Source: Mycolicibacterium crocinum
Lineage (GTDB): Bacteria; Actinomycetota; Actinomycetes; Mycobacteriales; Mycobacteriaceae
Reading direction: 5' to 3'
Assembly: GCF_022370635.2 (NCBI RefSeq)
Contig: NZ_CP092362.2
Location: forward strand, 5,642,001 to 5,706,000
DNA length: 64,000 nucleotides
Under the pieces are notes generated by a model. It was given only the letters and a program-made list of their open reading frames with translations. It was not told where the DNA came from and searched no databases. This document shows, in pieces, positions 59,401 to 64,000 of the stretch. Position numbers and translations under genes: made by a program. Each line of letters starts with the position of its first letter. The stretch's first letter is position 1.

Positions 59401-61782
59401 CACTTCGATGGGGTATTCGCACGTTTCGTTGGTGTAGTCGATCGCGTCGTCGAGGATCAGCTCGACGACCGAATAGCCGCGCTCGTCCTGAATGAGCGCG
59501 TCCACCTTGTTGATCCACTCGGCGAACACCGGCTCGCGGATGTACAGGCTCTTGCCCATTTTGCGGTGCTGGGCACCGAATCCGGCCAGCACCCACACCG
59601 GCCCGTTGGTCACCGGCCCGTCGGCGCTGTACACCAGCGGGCTCTGCTTGCCGTCGGCGATCGCCCGCAGGCCCTTGACCGCCTCGTCGTGATCGTGCGC
59701 CATCACCACAGCGCGCGAGCGGCCGTGATTGCGCCGCGACAGCGAGCGCCCGATTGCCTCCAACGACGCCGCCCGGCCCGCCGGGCTGTCGATCCAGTCC
59801 GCCAGCTCGGCCGCAGTCGCGCGCTTGCGGGAGGTCAGGAATCCCGAAACAGCCAGCGGCACAACAGGAGCAGCCTTCTCCGAGGCCTCCCACTCGGCAC
59901 GGGCGGCTTCAATCAGCTCCAGCGCCTCGTCGGTCAGACCGGGCAGCTCCGGCTCGTCGTCATACGCGACGGCCGAGGCGTACTCCTCGGCCACCTCGTC
60001 GTCATCGACGAACTCGCCGTACTCGTCCATCCGGACCCCGCCGACGTAGACGGCATTGGCGTCCGCCGCCGTCGTCTCCTCGATGGGTGCGGACTCCGCT
60101 TGCGGCGGGGCCAAATCCGTCGGCAGCACCTCGCGCAGGACCAGGTGGGCGTTGGCGCCACCGAAGCCGAACCCGGACACACCGGCAATGGCGTGACCGC
60201 TGTAACGCGGCCAGTCGGTGACCTTGTCGACGACCCGCAGCCGGACTGCGTCGAAGTCGATGTAGGGGTTGGGCCCGGCGTAGTTGATCGACGGCGGAAC
60301 CTTGTTGTGGCGCAACGACAATGCCACTTTGGCCAGGCTGGCCGCACCGGCCGCCGACTCCAGGTGACCGAGGTTGGACTTCACCGCACCCAGCAGTGCG
60401 GGCTGATCCGCCGACCGGCCCCGGCCGATGACGCGGCCCAGGGCGTCGGCTTCCATCGGATCGCCGAGGATGGTGCCGGTGCCGTGCGCCTCGATGTAAT
60501 CGACGGTGCGCGGATTGATCCCGGCATCCTTGTACGCCTTGCGCAGCACCTCGGCCTGCGCATCCGGGTTGGGTGCGAGCATGCCGTTGGACCGGCCGTC
60601 GTGGTTGACCGCGCTGCCGGCGATGACCGCGAGGATCTCGTCGCCGTCGCGGCGGGCATCGCTGACCCGCTTGAGCACCAGCATGCCGCCACCCTCGGAG
60701 CGCGAATAGCCGTTGGCATCAGACGAGAAGGACTTGATCCGGCCGTCGGGCGCGAGCACACCGCCAACCTCGTCGAAGCCGATCGTCACCAGCGGGGTGA
60801 TCATCGCGTTCACGCCACCGACCAGCGCCACGTCGGCCTCACCGGACCGGAGCGCCTTCACACCCTGGTGGGCGGCGACCAGCGAGCTGGAGCACGCGGT
60901 GTCCAAAGACATTGAGGGGCCGCGGAAATCGTAGAAGTAGGACACCCGGTTCGGGATGATCGAACTCGTGGTGCCGGTGATCGCGTACGGGTGCGCGGTC
61001 GTCGGGTCGGCCACCGCCAAGAACTGGTAGTCGTTGTTGGTCGAGCCGATGTACACCCCGACATTGGTACCGCGCAGACTCGACGCCGGAATGCGGGCGT
61101 TCTCCAACGCTTCCCAGGTGAGTTCGAGCGCCATCCGCTGCTGCGGATCGATGTTGTCGGCTTCCATCTTCGACAGTGCGAAGAACTCGGCGTCGAAACC
61201 CTTGATGTCGGAGAGATATCCGCCGCGGGTGGCGGCTTTGGCGACCCGCTCGGCGATGCGCGGCTCGGCCAGGAACTCCGACCAGCGCCCTTCCGGCAGA
61301 TCGGTGATCGCGTCGCGGCCCTCGAGCAGCGCCTGCCACATCTCGCCGGGAGTGTTCATGTCACCGGGGAACCGGGTAGCGACACCGACAATCGCGATGT
61401 CTTCGACACCGGCCTCGCGCGACCAGTCCTCGTTGTCGTCGTCGAACTCGATCTCCGGCTCGCCCTCGATGATCACGGTGGCGAGCGACTCGATGGTCGG
61501 GTGGCGGAAGGCGACCGTCGCGGTCAGCGTGACACCGGTGAGATCCTCGATATCGCTGGCCATGGCGACCGCGTCTCGCGACGACAGACCCAGCTCCACC
61601 ATCGGGGTGGACTCGTCGACCGCGTCGGGAGCCTGCCCGGTGGCGTTGGCCACCCAGTTGCGCAGCCACTCCCGCATCTCCGGCACTGTCATGTCGGTGC
61701 GCGCGGGAGCCAACTCCTTCTCGGGAGCCAGGGTGATCTCGTCGGGGCTATCGGGCGTTTCAGGCGTTTCTGATTCAGACAT
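56434..61782 (-). CDS. pks13: Polyketide synthase Pks13, mycolic acid condensase
   Basis: This 1782-residue megasynthase fuses two fatty acyl chains to make the 3-oxo precursor of mycolic acids. Domains in order: N-terminal ACP with Ser68 (VELGLSSRDAVAM); ketosynthase about 122-550 with Cys297 (DTACSSS), His433 (EAHGTGT) and His473 (NLGHLES); acyltransferase about 720-1040 with Ser824 (VGQSLGEA); second ACP with Ser1282 (LIELGLDSLMAVR); thioesterase with Ser1585 (GWSLGGALA). All catalytic residues are present. It is about 50 residues longer than the M. tuberculosis protein, mainly in the linkers. The stop overlaps accD4, and fadD32 is 27 bp upstream. Confidence 0.97.
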   Translation of the reverse strand: MSESETPETPDSPDEITLAPEKELAPARTDMTVPEMREWLRNWVANATGQAPDAVDESTPMVELGLSSRDAVAMASDIEDLTGVTLTATVAFRHPTIESLATVIIEGEPEIEFDDDNEDWSREAGVEDIAIVGVATRFPGDMNTPGEMWQALLEGRDAITDLPEGRWSEFLAEPRIAERVAKAATRGGYLSDIKGFDAEFFALSKMEADNIDPQQRMALELTWEALENARIPASSLRGTNVGVYIGSTNNDYQFLAVADPTTAHPYAITGTTSSIIPNRVSYFYDFRGPSMSLDTACSSSLVAAHQGVKALRSGEADVALVGGVNAMITPLVTIGFDEVGGVLAPDGRIKSFSSDANGYSRSEGGGMLVLKRVSDARRDGDEILAVIAGSAVNHDGRSNGMLAPNPDAQAEVLRKAYKDAGINPRTVDYIEAHGTGTILGDPMEADALGRVIGRGRSADQPALLGAVKSNLGHLESAAGAASLAKVALSLRHNKVPPSINYAGPNPYIDFDAVRLRVVDKVTDWPRYSGHAIAGVSGFGFGGANAHLVLREVLPTDLAPPQAESAPIEETTAADANAVYVGGVRMDEYGEFVDDDEVAEEYASAVAYDDEPELPGLTDEALELIEAARAEWEASEKAAPVVPLAVSGFLTSRKRATAAELADWIDSPAGRAASLEAIGRSLSRRNHGRSRAVVMAHDHDEAVKGLRAIADGKQSPLVYSADGPVTNGPVWVLAGFGAQHRKMGKSLYIREPVFAEWINKVDALIQDERGYSVVELILDDAIDYTNETCEYPIEVVQTVIFAIQIALGEFLKHHGAHPGAVVGQSLGEAAAAYFSGGLSLADATRTICSRAHLMGEGEAMLFGEYIRLMALVEYSADEIKTVFSDYPGLEVCVYAAPTQTVIGGPPEQIDAIIARAESEGKFARKLQTKGASHTQQMDPLLGELSAEIQGIEPHPLHTGYFSTVHEGSYIRPGGEPIHDVEYWKKGLRHSVYFTHGIRNAVDNGHTTFLELAPNPVALMQVGLTTAAAGLHDGQLIATLARKQDEVESMVAAMAQLYVYGHDLDVRTLFEAGEYAEIPPTRFKRKPHWLDAQFTGDSSVMMPGNHVATPDGRHVWEYSPKGQTDLAALVKSAAAQVLPDAKLTASEQRAVPGDGARLVTTLTRHPGGASVQVHARIDESFTLVYDAVVTRGGAVSALPSAVATGVAVTTPAAEAPADEPDDDAEILQDNLTAGAGLAAGFAKWSPDSGETVHDRLAAIVGGAMGYEPEDLPWEVPLIELGLDSLMAVRIKNRVEYDFDLPPIQLTAVRDANLYAVEKLIEYAIEHRDEVEDLAEAQKGKTAEEIAAEQAELMGGASTVAELEAKLAEAGHPIATEAEAGPKTEPNIPPPPTDPAGPGAGASKSTAAAAAAKVLTQEAVTEALGADVPPRDAAERVTFATWAIVTGKSPGGIFNELPAISDEIATRLSERLTERAEGPISVDEVKSAKTIEALSTIVRAQLEEGVVDGFVRTLRAPVEGTKHTPVFVFHPAGGSTVVYEPLMKRLPPQTPIYGLERVEGSIEERAAEYVPKLMEIGGKGPYILTGWSLGGALAYACAVGLKRNGCDVRFVGLIDTVRAGEEVPQTKEEIRARWDRYKVFAERTFNVEIPEIPYEQLEQLDDEGQVRFVLDAVKESGVDIPGGIIEHQRTSYLDNRALDTANIEPYDGHVALYMADRYHDDAIMFEPRYAVRQPDGGWGEFVADLEIVPIGGEHIQAIDEPYIAKVGAHMSEAINRIDAEENEAK

Positions 61783-61809
61783 GAGGCCTCTGAGTACTTC
61801 CTAGGGTCG

Positions 61810-63702
61810 TCATTCCTCGTCGTCGGGGAAGGCATTGGCCACCTTCCCGCTGCGCAGGGTGCCGTCGAGGTAGGCCGAGCGGCAGGCGCGCCGGCCGATC
61901 TTGCCGCTGGAGGTACGCGGGATCGCACCGGCGGGAGTGAGCAGGACATCGCGGACCGTGACGCCGTGGCGCACCGCGATCGCCGCACGAATGTCGTCGG
62001 AGATCGGCCCCAACTCCATCTTGTGCGAACCCGGCGCGCGCTCGGCGACAATCACCAACTGCTCGGAGCTGTCGCTGGCGTCGCGCTTGAGTCCGGCGTG
62101 GGCGTTGGAGAACACCTCGTCGGGCAGCTGGTTGGCCGGCACCGAGAAGGCGGCGACGAATCCGGTCCGCACGGCCTTGGTGGCCTCCTGCGCGGAATAC
62201 TCCAGATCCTGCGGGTAGTGATTGCGGCCGTCGATGATCACCAGATCCTTGACGCGGCCGGTGATGTAAAGGTCGCCGTCGTAGAACGCGCCGAGGTCGC
62301 CGGTGCGCACCCAGGTGGCGTCGTCGGTGGCGCCCTCGGCGTGCGACGGGTTGGTCCGCGACTTGAGGATGTTTTGAAAAGTCGCGACGGTCTCTTCCGG
62401 CTTGTTCCAGTAGCCGGTGCCCATGTTCTGGCCGCTGATCCAGATCTCGCCGATCTGGCCGTCGGGCAGCTCGGTCGCGGTCTCATTGTCGACGATCACC
62501 GCCCACTCGGCCACGCCGACCTTGCCGGCCGAGGCCTGCGCGACGGCCTTCGGCGAATCGTCGGGCACGACGATGAAGCGGCCCGCGTTGAGTTCGTCGC
62601 GGTCGACCGAGAGGATCTTGGGCTCCTCGGCCGAGGGCGTGGTGGATACGAACAGGGTCGCCTCGGCCAGGCCGTAGGACGGCTTGATCGCCCTGGGCTG
62701 AAAGCCGAACGGGCGGAACGCGTCGTTGAAGCGCTGCACCGTGGCGGCCGAGATCGGCTCGCTGCCGTTGAGGATGGCCTTTACGTGGGACAGGTCCAGC
62801 GGCTCTTCGTCATCCTTGGGCACACCGCGCGCGGCGGCGTGGTCGAACGCGAAGTTCGGGGCCACCGAGATGGCGCCGCCGGTATCGCCTTCGCGGTAGG
62901 CGAGCTCGCGGATCCAGCGTCCGGGACGGCGGACGAAGGCCGCGGGCGTCATGAACGTGAAGTAGTGGCCGATCATCGCCGGCAGCAGCGCGGTGACCAG
63001 ACCCATGTCGTGGAAGAACGGCAGCCACGAAACACCGCGGTCGCCCTCCTCACCCTCGAGGGCCTCGATCACCTGCACCACGTTGGTGGCCATGTTCAGG
63101 TGGGTGATCTGCACACCGCTGGGAATCCGGGTGGAACCGGAGGTGTACTGCAGGTAGGCGATGGTGTGTTCGTCGACGGCGTCGAACGGCTCCCAGGTGG
63201 CGCCGACCTCGTTGGGGACCGCGTCGACGGCGATCACACGGGGGCGCTCCTTGGCCGGGCGGCTGCGGAAGAACTTGCGCACACCCTCGGCGGAGTCGGT
63301 GGTGGTGAGGATCGCCGACGCACCGCAGTCGTCGAGCACGGCGTGCAAGCGGCCGACGTGGCCGGGCTCGGCCGGGTCGAACAGCGGTACCGCGATGCGG
63401 CCGGAGTACATGGTGCCGAAGAACGCGACGAGGTAGTCGAGGTTCTGCGGGCACAGGATGGCGACGCGGTCACCGGGCTGGGTCACCTGCTGAAGCCGGG
63501 CGGCGACAGCGCGGTTCCGAGCGCCGAAGTCGGCCCAGGTCAGTTCGCGGACAACACCGTCGCGTTCGACGGAGAAATCCAGGAAGCGGTAGGCGGTCTT
63601 GTCGCCGCGAACCTTGGCCCAGCGCTCCACGTGCTTGACCACACTGGCGCCCTCGGGGAAGGTGATCAGGCCGTTCTTGATGAACGGGTTGTGGAACGGC
63701 AT
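61810..63702 (-). CDS. fadD32: Long-chain fatty-acyl-AMP ligase FadD32
   Basis: This 630-residue adenylating enzyme corresponds to Rv3801c. It activates the meromycolic acid as acyl-AMP and loads it on the N-terminal ACP of Pks13. The nucleotide loop is YTSGSTRIPSGVQ (about 188-200), then FHDMGLVTALLPAMIG, the substrate part SYGLAEATLFVS, and the hinge TGDLGAFYDGDLYITGR. The insert with PKDDEEPLDLSHVKAIL typical of FAALs is present, so it makes the adenylate rather than the CoA ester. GGAGA lies upstream of the ATG. It is the first gene of the unit with pks13 and accD4. Confidence 0.97.
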   Translation of the reverse strand: MPFHNPFIKNGLITFPEGASVVKHVERWAKVRGDKTAYRFLDFSVERDGVVRELTWADFGARNRAVAARLQQVTQPGDRVAILCPQNLDYLVAFFGTMYSGRIAVPLFDPAEPGHVGRLHAVLDDCGASAILTTTDSAEGVRKFFRSRPAKERPRVIAVDAVPNEVGATWEPFDAVDEHTIAYLQYTSGSTRIPSGVQITHLNMATNVVQVIEALEGEEGDRGVSWLPFFHDMGLVTALLPAMIGHYFTFMTPAAFVRRPGRWIRELAYREGDTGGAISVAPNFAFDHAAARGVPKDDEEPLDLSHVKAILNGSEPISAATVQRFNDAFRPFGFQPRAIKPSYGLAEATLFVSTTPSAEEPKILSVDRDELNAGRFIVVPDDSPKAVAQASAGKVGVAEWAVIVDNETATELPDGQIGEIWISGQNMGTGYWNKPEETVATFQNILKSRTNPSHAEGATDDATWVRTGDLGAFYDGDLYITGRVKDLVIIDGRNHYPQDLEYSAQEATKAVRTGFVAAFSVPANQLPDEVFSNAHAGLKRDASDSSEQLVIVAERAPGSHKMELGPISDDIRAAIAVRHGVTVRDVLLTPAGAIPRTSSGKIGRRACRSAYLDGTLRSGKVANAFPDDEE

Positions 63703-63940
63703 ACCAATCTCCTGTCAGAACACATCTGTGTCGGCCCCCGCCGCGGCCGCGCGTGACATCGCGCGACCGGTCGCCCTGCGTCTCGGACCCCCAAACCTCA
63801 CAGATCGTACAGATCCATCCCAGGTCCATCCGGGACCTCGATGGCCCTGTGGGCCGCTCACGCGTGCAGTCTTATTTTCTTCTTAATGTTAGGCGTAGTC
63901 GCGGCGGCGGCCAAATCCGTCAGCCGACGAAGCTCCCACG
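63703..63940 (-). promoter_or_regulatory. Upstream region of the fadD32-pks13-accD4 operon
   Basis: No gene is evident in these 238 bp. Two inverted repeats stand out: ACACATCTGTGT at 63720-63731, just outside the fadD32 ribosome site, and AGGTCC-N5-GGACCT at 63822-63838. An AT-rich patch lies at about 63869-63892 (TCTTATTTTCTTCTTAATG). These could be a regulator site, a terminator for the upstream gene and a promoter element respectively; the assignments are inference. Confidence 0.4.
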
Positions 63941-64000
63941 TCACCCGTGTTTCGGATGTGGCGCGTTCTCGATCAGATCCCGCGCCCAATTCAGTGTCCA
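63941..64000 (-). CDS. Possible C-terminal end of an upstream gene, perhaps the Rv3802c-type lipase/cutinase
   Basis: Reading from the right edge the minus strand gives WTLNWARDLIENAPHPKHG followed by TGA, 19 residues that look like an amphipathic helix and a basic tail. In M. tuberculosis the gene upstream of fadD32 is Rv3802c, an essential cutinase-like phospholipase/thioesterase. Its position makes this the best guess, but 19 residues cannot prove it and the remaining gene is outside the window. Confidence 0.4.
   Translation of the reverse strand, partial: WTLNWARDLIENAPHPKHG

Noticed and set aside
1..64000. CRISPR array, prophage or toxin-antitoxin system
   Set aside because: No regularly spaced repeats, integrase, phage structural gene or recognisable toxin-antitoxin pair was seen on either strand.

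Overview
The window is chromosomal DNA of a high-GC mycolic-acid actinobacterium, most likely a non-tuberculous, probably rapidly growing Mycobacterium/Mycolicibacterium. The diagnostic content is the arabinogalactan/LAM locus (gtrA, dprE1, dprE2, aftA, embC, embA, embB), the galactan export and priming genes (wzt, glfT1, wzm), and the mycolate condensation operon fadD32-pks13-accD4, in the order known from M. tuberculosis Rv3772-Rv3801c. No insertion sequence, prophage or CRISPR array was seen.

Left arm (1-6000, minus strand): a response regulator and histidine kinase resembling TcrX/TcrY are joined by overlapping or near-abutting genes to two GT39/ArnT-like membrane glycosyltransferases and a GT2-GtrA fusion. 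This looks like one operon for a sensor-controlled, polyprenyl-phosphate-sugar-dependent envelope glycosylation system; it runs off the left edge. A tandem direct repeat with 11-bp period lies in the divergent promoter.

6066-15400: a small membrane-anchored protein, a DUF1622 protein and a ThrE-type exporter; an APH-like kinase/acyl-CoA dehydrogenase/SDR operon with ATGA overlaps; small membrane and secreted proteins; and a TetR-controlled monooxygenase cluster with two perfect operator palindromes, in which the monooxygenase is frameshifted.

15400-23400: tRNA-Arg(ACG), tRNA-Ser(GCT), hisC2, a DinB-like protein, cysK-cysE, an echA21-like crotonase, tRNA-Ser(TGA), a MarR regulator divergent from a quinone oxidoreductase, and a class V aminotransferase homologue lacking the PLP lysine.

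23400-28550: an Rv3779-like membrane glycosyltransferase, the proteasome activator Bpa/PafE, and wzt-glfT1-wzm. 28550-32850 is an accessory insert: an SOS-boxed 13E12/HNH protein, a PPOX protein, a GAF-ANTAR regulator, a putative sugar methyltransferase and an HD hydrolase.

32895-47150: the decaprenyl-phosphoarabinose and arabinan operon. DprE1 carries Ala where M. tuberculosis has Cys387. 47200-54820: a hypothetical protein, an APC permease, a Thr-rich probable lipoprotein, a small secreted protein, a Ser/Thr kinase, an unassigned protein and a molybdopterin oxidoreductase. 54887-63702 is accD4, pks13 and fadD32 on the minus strand, followed by what may be the tail of the next gene at the right edge.
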